Of a stretch of DNA of 64,000 bases, positions 16,526 to 24,651 are shown piece by piece. The position numbers and the translations under genes were made by a program. The notes under the pieces were generated by a model, which did no database searches, was not told the DNA's origin, and was given only the letters and a program-made list of their open reading frames with translations. Positions within the stretch are counted from its first letter, which is position 1. Each line of letters opens with the position of its first letter. Source of the stretch: Desulfovibrio sp. A2 (GTDB lineage: Bacteria; Desulfobacterota; Desulfovibrionia; Desulfovibrionales; Desulfovibrionaceae); NCBI RefSeq assembly GCF_000226255.1, contig NZ_AGFG01000005.1, positions 1 to 64,000 of the forward strand, read 5' to 3'.

Positions 16526-16849
16526 ATGGCCGAGTACATCGACCTGCGCATTTCCAAGGATGACGTGACGCTGGACGCCGGGGGGCAGCCCGTGCTGCTC
16601 GATGGCCGGGCGTCCATCGCGCAGGACATTCAGCACATGATCCGCGAGAGCGGCCTGCTGGTGGACATCATCGCCAACCGCGACGCCCGCGCGCGGCGCA
16701 CCAACCTGGTGCGCATCACCATGGCCGTGGACGACGACGAACGCATCGTGCCCGGAACCACGGTCATCAGCGAATCGGCCCTTGGCGAATACTGGCTGAC
16801 GGCAACCACCGTGAAATACGGCAGCATTTCGCTGCAGTTGGGGGCGTGA
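16526..16849 (+). CDS. Tail/baseplate protein (DUF2590-type, gpW-like position)
   Basis: Encodes 107 residues. The opening EYIDLRISKDDVTLDAGGQP and DGRASIAQDIQHMIRESGLL match the DUF2590 family, which resembles gpW/gp25-like baseplate wedge proteins. It begins 3 bases after the tape measure stop. In relatives it is followed directly by gpJ; here an antisense toxin-antitoxin module has been placed between. Confidence 0.82.
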   Translation: MAEYIDLRISKDDVTLDAGGQPVLLDGRASIAQDIQHMIRESGLLVDIIANRDARARRTNLVRITMAVDDDERIVPGTTVISESALGEYWLTATTVKYGSISLQLGA

Positions 16850-16867
16850 GGTGAGGGGAGGGGAAGG

Positions 16868-17185
16868 CTACCGGCCCGGACGGGATTCCTTGTACGCGCG
16901 CAGGATGGCGTTGATGGTGGTCTGGTATCCCTTGCCCTGCTGCTTGAACCATTCCAGCACCTCGGCATCGAGGCGCAACGTCACCTGCTTCTTGCCGGTC
17001 GGGGCCACACGGCGGGCATGCTCCCAGAACGTATCGTCCAGAATGGGGTTGTCGGGGTCGCTTTCCGCGTTGGCAGTAAGCTGGGCGTCGGAAAAGGCCC
17101 GGCCGCGCTTGCCGTCGGTAAGCGGGCGCATCTTGCGGATTTCCTCGATGTCGAAACCAGCCTTCTTGTCCTTATTCGTAGCCAT
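16868..17185 (-). CDS. brnA: BrnA antitoxin
   Basis: Encodes 105 residues. The C-terminal half (KKQVTLRLDAEVLEWFKQQG, then YQTTINAILRAY) is the ribbon-helix-helix of the BrnA antitoxins, which bind BrnT and repress their own promoter. The acidic N-terminal region is the usual toxin-interacting part. It overlaps the brnT stop by 14 bases. It lies antisense in the tail operon. Confidence 0.9.
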   Translation of the reverse strand: MATNKDKKAGFDIEEIRKMRPLTDGKRGRAFSDAQLTANAESDPDNPILDDTFWEHARRVAPTGKKQVTLRLDAEVLEWFKQQGKGYQTTINAILRAYKESRPGR

Positions 17186-17441
17186 ATTTCCTCCGCTCTC
17201 TGGCGTTTGCGCGGCGGGCGGAAATGATCCGGAACAGGTCCGTTCCGCGCATGGTGAAGGCAACGACCAGCACCATGCCCGCGTATTCCCCGATGGCCTG
17301 GCACCGGGGTTCGCCATACTCCTTGCGCCGGTCGTGCACGAGGTACGGCGCGCAGGCCAGCATTTGCGCCGCATGCACGAAATCAATGTCGTGCTTTTCC
17401 ACGTTGGCCCGGCGTTTGTTTTCGTCCCATTCAAAGCGCAT
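17172..17441 (-). CDS. brnT: BrnT toxin, RNase of type II toxin-antitoxin system
   Basis: Encodes 89 residues. The opening FEWDENKRRANVEKHDIDF is the family signature, followed by the DRRKEYGEPR and FRIISARRANARERR segments that carry the conserved catalytic and basic residues of the RelE-like fold. BrnT inhibits translation and is neutralised by BrnA encoded next. The start at 17441 is the ATG that opens the signature; the frame is open further upstream by chance. The gene is followed by brnA and preceded by a palindromic operator. Confidence 0.92.
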   Translation of the reverse strand: MRFEWDENKRRANVEKHDIDFVHAAQMLACAPYLVHDRRKEYGEPRCQAIGEYAGMVLVVAFTMRGTDLFRIISARRANARERRKYGYE

Positions 17442-17450
17442 GCAACAGAT

Positions 17451-17471
17451 GTAGTTACAAGTTGTAACCAC
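17451..17471 (-). promoter_or_regulatory. Palindromic operator of the brnTA operon
   Basis: GTTACAAGTTGTAAC at 17454-17468 is a perfect 7-1-7 palindrome; adding the flanks gives a 21-base dyad with one mismatched pair. It sits 12 bases upstream of the brnT start and 19 bases before the divergent gpJ start, the expected place for BrnA autorepression. It may also influence transcription into gpJ. Confidence 0.7.
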
Positions 17472-17487
17472 GTCAAGGGAGGGGCCA

Positions 17488-18702
17488 ATGGCCATCACCA
17501 GCGCCGCGCGTGAACTGTTTACCCTCATGCTGCGCGAGGCTGGCATGCCGGTGACGCAGCCCGAGATGCAGCAGCAGTGGGACGCCCTGAACACGGCCGA
17601 GGGCAGCCAGATCACCAACAACAGCGCGTGGTCGCCGTTCTGGCGGCTGATTTCGGCCATCGTCACGGCCCCGGCGCAGTGGCTGGTGGGCCTGCTGGTG
17701 GAGCACGCCCTGCCCAACACCTTCTTGCGGTTCGCCGCAGACGCCTGGCTGGACGTGTTCGCCTGGGGCGTGGACGTGAAGCGCAAGGCGGCGGCCACGG
17801 CCACCGGGGTGGTCACGTTCACGCGGGCCACGGCAACCGGAGCCCTTACCATCCCTGCGGGCACGCTGGTGGAATCGCCCCCCATCAACGACGTGACCTA
17901 CCGCGTGGCCACCGTGGCGGAAGCCGTCATACCCGCCGGGCAACTGTCGCTGGCCGTGCCGGTGCAGGCCGAACAGGCCGGGGCCGCGTGGAACCTGGGG
18001 CCGGGCTACTACTCCATCCTCACCCGGCCTGTGCCGGGCATCACGGCCGTGACCAACGGGGCCGACTGGCTGACCTCGCCCGGGGCGGACACCGAGGACG
18101 ACGAATCGCTGCGGCTGCGGGCACGCAACCAGTTCGCCGCCGTGGGCCAGTACCACCACGACGCGGCATACCGCGCCCTGATCGCGGAGTTCGCCGGGGT
18201 GCGTACCGACTACCTGCATTTCGAGAAGGACGGGCCGCGCGGGCCGGGCACGGCCAACTGCCACGTGATGGTGGAAAGCGGCATCCCGCCGCAGGAGTTC
18301 ATCGACACCATCAACGCCTACGTGCGGGCCTCCGGCAACCATGGACACGGCGACGACATGCTGTGCATGCCCATGGCGGCCATGCCGGTGGCGCTGGCCG
18401 TGACGGTGTACCCGGTGGCCACGGCCAGCACGGCGCGGGCGGAGGCCCTGCGCCTGGCCGTGGAGAACCGGGTGCGCTGCGCGTGGCGCGAGAATGCCGA
18501 CTTCCCCATGACCAGGACGTTGCCGCTTTCGCGGTTCTCGTTCTCGCGCCTGTCGGAGGAACTGCACGCGGCGCTGCCCGATCTGCAAAGCGTGGAGTTC
18601 ACCCACGACGGCGAGGGCGGGGCCGTGGGCGCTGATATCGTGGCGCAGCTGCAGCTGCCGGTGCTGGGCAGCCTGACCGTTACCCTTGGGGGCGCGGCAT
18701 GA
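17488..18702 (+). CDS. Baseplate assembly protein (gpJ family)
   Basis: Encodes 404 residues, longer than P2 gpJ (302) and closer to Mu/VP882-type gpJ. The conserved block DTEDDESLRLRARNQFAAVG and the C-terminal region (LDLQSVEF-like PDLQSVEFTHDG) fit the family. It forms the outer baseplate edge to which gpI binds. A strong AAGGGAGGGG ribosome binding site precedes it. It overlaps gpI by 4 bases. Confidence 0.9.
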   Translation: MAITSAARELFTLMLREAGMPVTQPEMQQQWDALNTAEGSQITNNSAWSPFWRLISAIVTAPAQWLVGLLVEHALPNTFLRFAADAWLDVFAWGVDVKRKAAATATGVVTFTRATATGALTIPAGTLVESPPINDVTYRVATVAEAVIPAGQLSLAVPVQAEQAGAAWNLGPGYYSILTRPVPGITAVTNGADWLTSPGADTEDDESLRLRARNQFAAVGQYHHDAAYRALIAEFAGVRTDYLHFEKDGPRGPGTANCHVMVESGIPPQEFIDTINAYVRASGNHGHGDDMLCMPMAAMPVALAVTVYPVATASTARAEALRLAVENRVRCAWRENADFPMTRTLPLSRFSFSRLSEELHAALPDLQSVEFTHDGEGGAVGADIVAQLQLPVLGSLTVTLGGAA

Positions 18703-19319
18703 GCGAACTGCCGCAGCTCGACCAGCCCAGCCTGCCGTTCTGGATGGGCGGCGAGGAGTGTTCCAAGCTCGCCCGGGCCGCGCACAACTGGTTCACGCGC
18801 CTTGGCGAATGGGCGGCCCTGCCCGCCCGCCAGTTGGACCCGCTTACCTGCACGGCCACCGTGCTGGATCTGCTGGCCTGGCAGCGCAACGTCACCACCT
18901 ACCAGGGCGAACCGGAGCGGCTGTACCGCCTGCGTGTGGCCCACGCCTACGCCAACGCCCGCGACGCGGGCAGCGTGGCCGGGTGGGGGCGCATCTTCCA
19001 GCGGCTGGAGCTGGGCGGCGTGGCGCTGGAAGAGCGCGTGGCCGGGCAGGATTGGGACATCATCGGCGTGGTGGTGGACGACACGGCCTTCCCCGACCGG
19101 CAGAACGTGCTGGAGATCATCGTGCAGGAGTATGGCCGCACCTGCCGCCGCTACCGCTTCATCAGCCGCATTCCGCAGGCCGTGCGCGTTGCCGCCTGCG
19201 CCTTCGACGACGATCACGCCACGGTGTGCGCCGTGAGCAACCCCCTCACCATGGTCACGGCGGGCATGCGCGCCGCCGCGTTCGACAACAGCCACCACAC
19301 CACGGAGGCCCACGCATGA
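18699..19319 (+). CDS. Baseplate/tail protein I (gpI family)
   Basis: Encodes 206 residues. A typical P2 tail I protein places the tail fibre on the baseplate. Fits are the length, position between gpJ and the fibre gene, and the RAAHNWFTRLGEWAALPARQLDPL opening with LYRLRVAHAYANARDAGSVAGW in the middle. It overlaps gpJ (ATGA) and the fibre gene. Confidence 0.83.
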   Translation: MSELPQLDQPSLPFWMGGEECSKLARAAHNWFTRLGEWAALPARQLDPLTCTATVLDLLAWQRNVTTYQGEPERLYRLRVAHAYANARDAGSVAGWGRIFQRLELGGVALEERVAGQDWDIIGVVVDDTAFPDRQNVLEIIVQEYGRTCRRYRFISRIPQAVRVAACAFDDDHATVCAVSNPLTMVTAGMRAAAFDNSHHTTEAHA

Positions 19320-20551
19320 GCGTTACCCTGACCGCCGCCGGGGAGGCCCTGATTGCCCGCCTGCAGGCGGAAGGCACCCCCCTTGTCATCGACCGGTTCA
19401 TCTTCGCGGACGTGCCCGGGCAGGATCACACCCAGCCCGCCAGCCCCGCGCAGGGCGTGCCCACGGCCAACGTGGTGCACGCGTTCCCCATCCCGCCGGA
19501 GTACCGGGCCTTTGTCGCCCCCAACCAGGTGGTGTACTCCGCGCTGCTGGGCAGCGACGTGGGGCCGTTCTCGTTCAACTGGCAGGGCCTGTACTGCACC
19601 GAGCACGCCACGCTGGTGGCCGTGGCCACCTTCCCCCGGCTGGAGAAGCGCCGGTATGACCCGGCCACCAACACGCAGGGCAACAACCTGACGCGCAACT
19701 TCCTGCTGGAGTTCAGCGGCGCGCGCGAGCTGACGCAGATCACCGTCGAGGCGGCGGTGTGGCAGCTGGACTTCACGGTGCGGCTGAAGGGCATCGACGA
19801 GCGCGAGCGCCTGTCGAACCGCGACATCTACGGGCGCGCCGCGTTTCTGGACGACGGCTGGCTGCTGACGCACACCGGCGGGGCGTACCGGTTCGAGGCC
19901 GGGCGCGGCTACGTGGAGGGCATCCGCGCCGCGCTGCAGGAACCCGCGCCCGTGGTGCCCACCGTGACCCCGTGCGAGGTGTGGCTGGACGTTTCCATGC
20001 AGGGGCAGGGCTCGGACGTGGTCACGGTGGTGACGCCGCTGTGCCTGGCCATCGGCACGGACAGCCCGGACTACGTTGCGGCCGCGCCGCACAACACCCA
20101 GCACTACTGCGAGAAGGTGGCCCGCATCGAGGCCGACGGCAGCGTGACGGATCTGCGGCCCCGCCGCATCGGCATCGCCCCGGAGCTGATGGGCGCGGTC
20201 ACGCACGAGGAACTGGAGGTGTTGGCCACTGCGCTGGGGGGAAAGGTTGATCGGAGTGACTGGGTGACACTGGTTCCGGACAGGGCGTGGCGCAGGCCGG
20301 ATGGACTTATCGAACAGGTCGGCACCGTGAGCACTGTGAACGGGATGGCTTCTGTCCTTTGGCCGGTGGCTTTTCCGGTGATGCTGCTGGATGTGCAGCT
20401 AACCGACAAGGCGGCTACCTCGTTCAGAAGTGCCTCGATTGTTGCCATCGATTGGTCAACAGCCACCAACTCGGGCATGACCGTCTACGCACAAACGGAT
20501 GGCGCTGCCGCCGTCAATGACACCTTCGGCTACAGAGCTCTGGGCCGCTAG
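19316..20551 (+). CDS. Tail fibre protein (gpH-like)
   Basis: Encodes 411 residues. The N-terminal about 150 residues (ALIARLQAEGTPLVIDRFIFADVPGQ) are the phage tail-collar/DUF3751-type baseplate-attachment part. The C-terminal about 110 residues are shorter, less GC-rich and probably the receptor-binding tip. Compared with P2 gpH (669) it is short. The last 330 bases have different base and codon use from the rest, as expected where tips are exchanged between phages. Confidence 0.85.
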   Translation: MSVTLTAAGEALIARLQAEGTPLVIDRFIFADVPGQDHTQPASPAQGVPTANVVHAFPIPPEYRAFVAPNQVVYSALLGSDVGPFSFNWQGLYCTEHATLVAVATFPRLEKRRYDPATNTQGNNLTRNFLLEFSGARELTQITVEAAVWQLDFTVRLKGIDERERLSNRDIYGRAAFLDDGWLLTHTGGAYRFEAGRGYVEGIRAALQEPAPVVPTVTPCEVWLDVSMQGQGSDVVTVVTPLCLAIGTDSPDYVAAAPHNTQHYCEKVARIEADGSVTDLRPRRIGIAPELMGAVTHEELEVLATALGGKVDRSDWVTLVPDRAWRRPDGLIEQVGTVSTVNGMASVLWPVAFPVMLLDVQLTDKAATSFRSASIVAIDWSTATNSGMTVYAQTDGAAAVNDTFGYRALGR

Positions 20552-20560
20552 GGAGGGGAC

Positions 20561-21013
20561 ATGGACAGATATTTTCACCCCGAGGAAGGCTTTCTCATCA
20601 ATGGGCTGCACGCCACCGTTCCGGATGGTTCGGTGCCTATCTCGCTGGAAACCCATCTTGAACTGCTGACGGCACAGGATTGGGGAAAGTGCATTCAACT
20701 GGATTCCGTTGGACGCCCCGTGGCCCTGGCTCCGGAGCTTGCGTTGGACAAGGCCATCGCGGATAAGGCGCGCGAGATCCGCGCCGGGTACGACACGGCC
20801 CTCGCGGGCGTGCTGGCCGGTGCGGAGGCGACCGCCACCGGCGTGGCCGTGGGTTCGGCCCTCATGGCCGCCTCGGACCCCGAAGGGTTGGAATACCTGG
20901 TGGCGCGGCTGACCGCCCGCCGGGTGGAACTGGAACAGGCCCTGCTGGCCGCGCAGGCTGACGCGGCCCCGGTGCCCGCCGTGCTGGCCATCATGGTCAG
21001 CTACCCGACGTAG
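20561..21013 (+). CDS. Tail fibre-associated protein, possible assembly chaperone
   Basis: Encodes 150 residues. The first 60 residues (YFHPEEGFLINGLHATVPDGSVPI then LELLTAQDWGKCIQLD) resemble the N-terminus of tail fibre assembly (Tfa-like) proteins. The rest is helical and alanine-rich (DKAREIRAGYDTALAGVLAG). It follows the fibre gene by 9 bases with a GGGAGGGG ribosome binding site, the usual chaperone position. Exact family uncertain. Confidence 0.6.
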   Translation: MDRYFHPEEGFLINGLHATVPDGSVPISLETHLELLTAQDWGKCIQLDSVGRPVALAPELALDKAIADKAREIRAGYDTALAGVLAGAEATATGVAVGSALMAASDPEGLEYLVARLTARRVELEQALLAAQADAAPVPAVLAIMVSYPT

Positions 21014-21031
21014 CAGCAGGGGGAGCGGTCC

Positions 21032-21988
21032 ATGCTGTGGCAACCCGTGACGTTCACGCCCCCGGCCAGCATCGGCGCGGTGGGCGACGGGCTCTCCGGT
21101 TCGCTGGGGGCGGTGGGGTCCACCGTGGCCAGCGGCGCGGCGTCCCTTGCCGGGCTGGGCCTGCCGGAGGGGCCACCCCCCGCCGGAGAGGGGAACCCCG
21201 ATCCGGCGGACATGCGCAACGACGCCTCCGGCATGCTGGCCAGCCCGTGCCCGTACATCGCGGTCACGCCGTACCAGCAGGGCGTGGGGCAGCGCCGGGG
21301 CGACCGGGCCTACCTGACGCCGCAGGGGGCCATCAGCGCGGTGGCCGGGCGCATGGGCGAGGCGCAGGATCTGCTGGCCTCCGGAGCGCTGCCGAACCTC
21401 ACGGAGATGGACACGGCCATGGTGCTGCTGGTCATGGCCGCGCCGGACGAGGGCGGCCTTGCCACTTCGCTGGGCCGGTTCAACGGAGTCTTCCCCATCA
21501 CCGAATTGCAGCAGGCGCAGCGCCGCGCCGGTGGGCTGGCCGGGCTGGAGCGGCAGAAGTTCACCATCCCGGCCGCGCCCGGCTATCCGGCGTGGGGCGC
21601 ATCGTCGCCGCAGAGGGGTGGGCCGGGGCTGGCCACGTCGCGGGCGCTGGGCGGGCAACTGGCCATGGCGGAGGGGCTTTTCGCCGTCGGCACGTCGCCG
21701 GTTGCGCGGCTGGGCGCGTTCGGGGCCAAGCGGCAGGCGGCCATGGCTGCCCGGCAGGCCGACCTTGATGCGCTGCGCGGGTCCATGACCGGCAGCGACC
21801 CGGGGTGGTTCGGGGTGTACCTGGAAGGGCTGGCCGTGGAGCTGGCCAAGTTGCTGGTGAAGTTCGCGCCGCCCATGGATGTCGCCTTCAAGTGCTGCGC
21901 GGCCGTGTGCTGGTACGGCACCAAGCGGCAGGTGGCCTACTACAAGGAAGCCTTCGGGCTGGAGAACCCGCTGGAGGGTATCCTGTGA
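21032..21988 (+). CDS. Hypothetical prophage virion-region protein
   Basis: Encodes 318 residues. The N-terminus is low-complexity (glycine, alanine, serine and proline); residues about 85-240 include alanine/glycine-rich helices; the C-terminal 50 residues (ELAKLLVKFAPPMDVAFKCC) form a conserved-looking helical end. No domain recognised. It lies between the fibre assembly gene and the hub genes and overlaps the next start, so it is probably a tail or baseplate component. Confidence 0.6.
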   Translation: MLWQPVTFTPPASIGAVGDGLSGSLGAVGSTVASGAASLAGLGLPEGPPPAGEGNPDPADMRNDASGMLASPCPYIAVTPYQQGVGQRRGDRAYLTPQGAISAVAGRMGEAQDLLASGALPNLTEMDTAMVLLVMAAPDEGGLATSLGRFNGVFPITELQQAQRRAGGLAGLERQKFTIPAAPGYPAWGASSPQRGGPGLATSRALGGQLAMAEGLFAVGTSPVARLGAFGAKRQAAMAARQADLDALRGSMTGSDPGWFGVYLEGLAVELAKLLVKFAPPMDVAFKCCAAVCWYGTKRQVAYYKEAFGLENPLEGIL

Positions 21989-22542
21989 GCTTTCTGCGCC
22001 TTGACGATTTCACCATTCCGGGCTTCGGCCTGGTCACCTCCATGACCCTGCCTTTCAAGGACGAGGACGCCAGCGGCGACACCAGCAGCACGTCCAAGGC
22101 CAGCAAGGGCACCAAGGCCAAGAAGCTGGAGTCGAAGATTTTCATCCGGTTCACGGACGAGGACGATCTGCGCGCCCTTACCCGCGTGGCCGAGGCCAAG
22201 AGCGGCGGCGATGGGCGCATCTACACCGTCACCAACCGCACGGCCAACGCGGCCGGGATGCGGCAGGGGCGGTTCACCGGCGACTTCAAGGCCGAGGAGC
22301 AGGAGGAGCGGCGCTGCTGGCTGGTGTCCTTCAGCCTGTCCGAGCACGTGTCCGTGCCGGAGCGGGCCGAGGCGCGCGAGCCCGCCAAGGCGGCCACCGC
22401 CCAGCAGAACGAGGGGCAGGCCGTGGCGCCACCAGAAGAGGCCGAACCGGCGCAGGAGCTGACGTGGTTCGAGAAGAAGCTGAAGGCCGCCAGCGACGCG
22501 CTGGGCGACTATGACAGCACGGGCAGCGGGGCCGGGAAATGA
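21985..22542 (+). CDS. Hypothetical baseplate-region protein
   Basis: Encodes 185 residues from a GTG (21985) overlapping the previous stop; the same frame is open further upstream but only by chance. The first 120 residues are compact with a KGTKAKKLESKIFIRFTDED segment; the rest is alanine/glutamate-rich. It overlaps the hub-like gene by ATGA. Location suggests a baseplate or tail-tip component such as a DNA-circularisation or LysM-type tail protein, but no signature is clear. Confidence 0.6.
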   Translation: MSFLRLDDFTIPGFGLVTSMTLPFKDEDASGDTSSTSKASKGTKAKKLESKIFIRFTDEDDLRALTRVAEAKSGGDGRIYTVTNRTANAAGMRQGRFTGDFKAEEQEERRCWLVSFSLSEHVSVPERAEAREPAKAATAQQNEGQAVAPPEEAEPAQELTWFEKKLKAASDALGDYDSTGSGAGK

Positions 22543-23228
22543 GGCTGCAGAAGCGGTTGACCGTGGCGGGCGCGGAAGTCCCGCTGGTGAGCGAGGACGT
22601 GCGTCTGGATCTGGACCGGCCCGGCAGGGCCGTGTTTCAGGTGCGGGCGGATGCCCCGCTTTCCGGCGAGGTGTCGTTCGCCATGGGCTGGCATTGGGAT
22701 GCGGCCCTTACCCTGTTCTTCAGCGGCGACGTGGAGCGGTGCACGCCCGTGGACGGCGCGCAGCAGCGGCTGTTCTGCCGCGAGGTGTCGGCCCGGCTGG
22801 ACGTGGCCATCCCGCTGGCGCTGCGCCACCCCACGCTGCACGAGGTGCTGGCCGCCTACGCGCAGGCCGCGCGGGTGCGCTTCATCGTGCCGGACAGGCC
22901 GTATGCCGCCACCCGGGTGCCGTACTTCGGCGCGGTGGGATCCGGCTTTCACGGCATGGCGCAGCTGGGGCAGGTGTTCGGCATCGAGGACTACGTGTGG
23001 CAGGCGCAGGGCGACGGGCAGGTGTTCGTGGGGGCGTGGGCCGATTCGCGCTGGGCCGGGCGCGCCGTGGAGCTGCCGGACGAGGCATGGGGGAAGACCA
23101 TGGCCACGGGCGCGCGCACGGTGACGGCCATCCCCGGATTGCGCCCCGGCGCGGAGCTGGACAGCGGGCGCGTCACGGCGGTGCGGTTCGCCGGGCACCA
23201 GATGGAGGTCACATGCAGGACGCAATAA
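22539..23228 (+). CDS. Baseplate hub-like protein (gpD/gp27-like position)
   Basis: Encodes 229 residues. Beta-rich; the order of this gene followed by a spike protein is that of the late-control gpD or gp27-type hub, which connects tube and spike. A PLALRHPTLHEVLAAYAQAA segment resembles the region seen in phage hub proteins. It overlaps both neighbours (4 and 16 bases). Identification rests mainly on context. Confidence 0.55.
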   Translation: MRLQKRLTVAGAEVPLVSEDVRLDLDRPGRAVFQVRADAPLSGEVSFAMGWHWDAALTLFFSGDVERCTPVDGAQQRLFCREVSARLDVAIPLALRHPTLHEVLAAYAQAARVRFIVPDRPYAATRVPYFGAVGSGFHGMAQLGQVFGIEDYVWQAQGDGQVFVGAWADSRWAGRAVELPDEAWGKTMATGARTVTAIPGLRPGAELDSGRVTAVRFAGHQMEVTCRTQ

Positions 23229-24367
23229 GGGCGGCGGTGCTGCGGCTGTTTCCGGAGCTGTCCGGCGGGCTGCACCTGGACAGGTACGGTCGGGTGGTGG
23301 CCATTGCGGACCAGCCCGGCGAGGGCGTGACCTGCGAACGGTTCCGGCCGCGCTATGCCGTGGACGTGCAGATCCTGACGCCGGAGCTGGAGCCGGACCC
23401 GGCCTTCCCCGTGTTTCCGGCGGTGCCGCTGCCGGTGCCCGGCGGGGCAGGGCAGGAGTGCGGAACCTACGCCTTTCCGGAGCCGGGCGCGCTGGTGGTG
23501 GTGGGCTTTGCCTACGGCAGGCCGGACCATCCCATCATCCGGCAGGTGTACCCCATGGGCACGTCGCTGCCGTCCGTGGCCCCGCGCGAATGGCTGGCGC
23601 AGCAGTCGCCCGCCGTGTTCCAGCGGGCCGACGCAGACGGCAACTGGACCCGCCAGACCGATGCGGCCATCACCGATGAATCGCAGACCCGGCTGGTCCG
23701 GGCCATGGAGGCGGTGACCGAGGTTGCGCGCGAGATCCGCCGCGTGTCGGAGCATTCCACCACCGAGGTGGAGGGCACGTACACGGTGGAGACGGGCGCG
23801 GTGCTCACCCTGCTGGCCGGGCTGCGGGCCGACCTTGGCACCCTGGGCGCGCTGAACCTGACCGCCGGGGGCGATTCCAGCCACACCACGGCGGGCGCGG
23901 CCACCGAAACCGTGGGGCGCGACCACGCCAGCACGGTAAAGGGCAGCCGGTACATCACCGTGGCCGGGGGCCGCAGCGAGGCCGTACAGGGCGGCCAGCA
24001 GACGCAGATCGGCGGCGACAGGACCGTGGCCGTGGACGGCAACCAGTCCGGCACGGTGGGCGGCGACCACGAGCTGACCGTGGACGGCAGCAGCACCGAA
24101 AAGGCCGGGGGCGACCGCAGCATCGAGGCGGCCAACCTGTCGCTGAAGGCGGGCACCATCTCGTGCGTTTCCACGTCCGGTAGCGGGGCAGGGGTAAGCC
24201 TGTTCGTGGAGCTGCTGGCCTGCCTGGACGAAATCAAGGCGGCCCTCGATGTGCTGGCCGCCCACACCCACCCCACCACGACGGCCATCACGGAAGGCGG
24301 CGCGGTGGCGAACCACGCATCCCGGCTGGGCATCCACCGGGGGCGCATAGGAGGCATCACGGCGTGA
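23213..24367 (+). CDS. Baseplate spike protein (gpV/gp5/VgrG-like)
   Basis: Encodes 384 residues. An OB-fold-like N-terminal part (RYGRVVAIADQPGEG..., ALVVVGFAYGRPDHPIIRQV) precedes a repetitive beta-helix region of GGD/TV repeats (about residues 215-310: TVKGSRYITVAGGRSEAVQG) typical of the trimeric needle of gp5/VgrG. The C-terminus (HTHPTTTAIT...) contains an HTHP motif that could bind metal, as seen at spike tips. It is the last virion gene and is followed by a strong terminator hairpin. Confidence 0.85.
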   Translation: MQDAIRAAVLRLFPELSGGLHLDRYGRVVAIADQPGEGVTCERFRPRYAVDVQILTPELEPDPAFPVFPAVPLPVPGGAGQECGTYAFPEPGALVVVGFAYGRPDHPIIRQVYPMGTSLPSVAPREWLAQQSPAVFQRADADGNWTRQTDAAITDESQTRLVRAMEAVTEVAREIRRVSEHSTTEVEGTYTVETGAVLTLLAGLRADLGTLGALNLTAGGDSSHTTAGAATETVGRDHASTVKGSRYITVAGGRSEAVQGGQQTQIGGDRTVAVDGNQSGTVGGDHELTVDGSSTEKAGGDRSIEAANLSLKAGTISCVSTSGSGAGVSLFVELLACLDEIKAALDVLAAHTHPTTTAITEGGAVANHASRLGIHRGRIGGITA

Positions 24368-24387
24368 CGGAGCCCGCACCACGCAAA

Positions 24388-24423
24388 ACCGCCCCGTGTC
24401 ATCGGCTGATGGCACGGGGCGGT
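24388..24423 (+). terminator. Terminator at the end of the late operon
   Basis: ACCGCCCCGTG (24388-24398) pairs fully with CACGGGGCGGT (24413-24423), followed by GTCGTTTC. It separates the spike gene from a convergent minus-strand gene and probably acts in both directions. Confidence 0.7.
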
Positions 24424-24444
24424 GTCGTTTCAGGGGGCAGGGGG

Positions 24445-24651
24445 CTAGGCCGTGGCAATCACCATGGGCGGCAGCGCCTGCGGCTGGCAGGGCGGCAGTT
24501 CCGACATCACGGTGCGTGCGATGCGGTTGGCCGAGTCGGACAGTTGCAGCATGCGCAGGCCCAGCCATTCAAGGGCCAGCCGGGCGTCGCGCGGGCGGTC
24601 CTTGCCCGCTTCGGCCAGCATGCCCGGCGCGGCGGACAACTGGCGGGTCAT
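24445..24651 (-). CDS. Small hypothetical protein coupled to an AT-rich membrane gene
   Basis: Encodes 68 residues. It is GC-rich, hydrophilic and helical. Its ATG overlaps the stop of the upstream AT-rich gene (ATGA), so the two appear translationally coupled although base composition changes abruptly at the junction. It may be an old phage gene to which the AT-rich gene was joined. No family recognised. Confidence 0.4.
   Translation of the reverse strand: MTRQLSAAPGMLAEAGKDRPRDARLALEWLGLRMLQLSDSANRIARTVMSELPPCQPQALPPMVIATA

Noticed and set aside
19316..20551. Diversity-generating retroelement acting on the tail fibre
   Set aside because: No reverse transcriptase or template repeat is present; the compositional break is explained by ordinary tip exchange.
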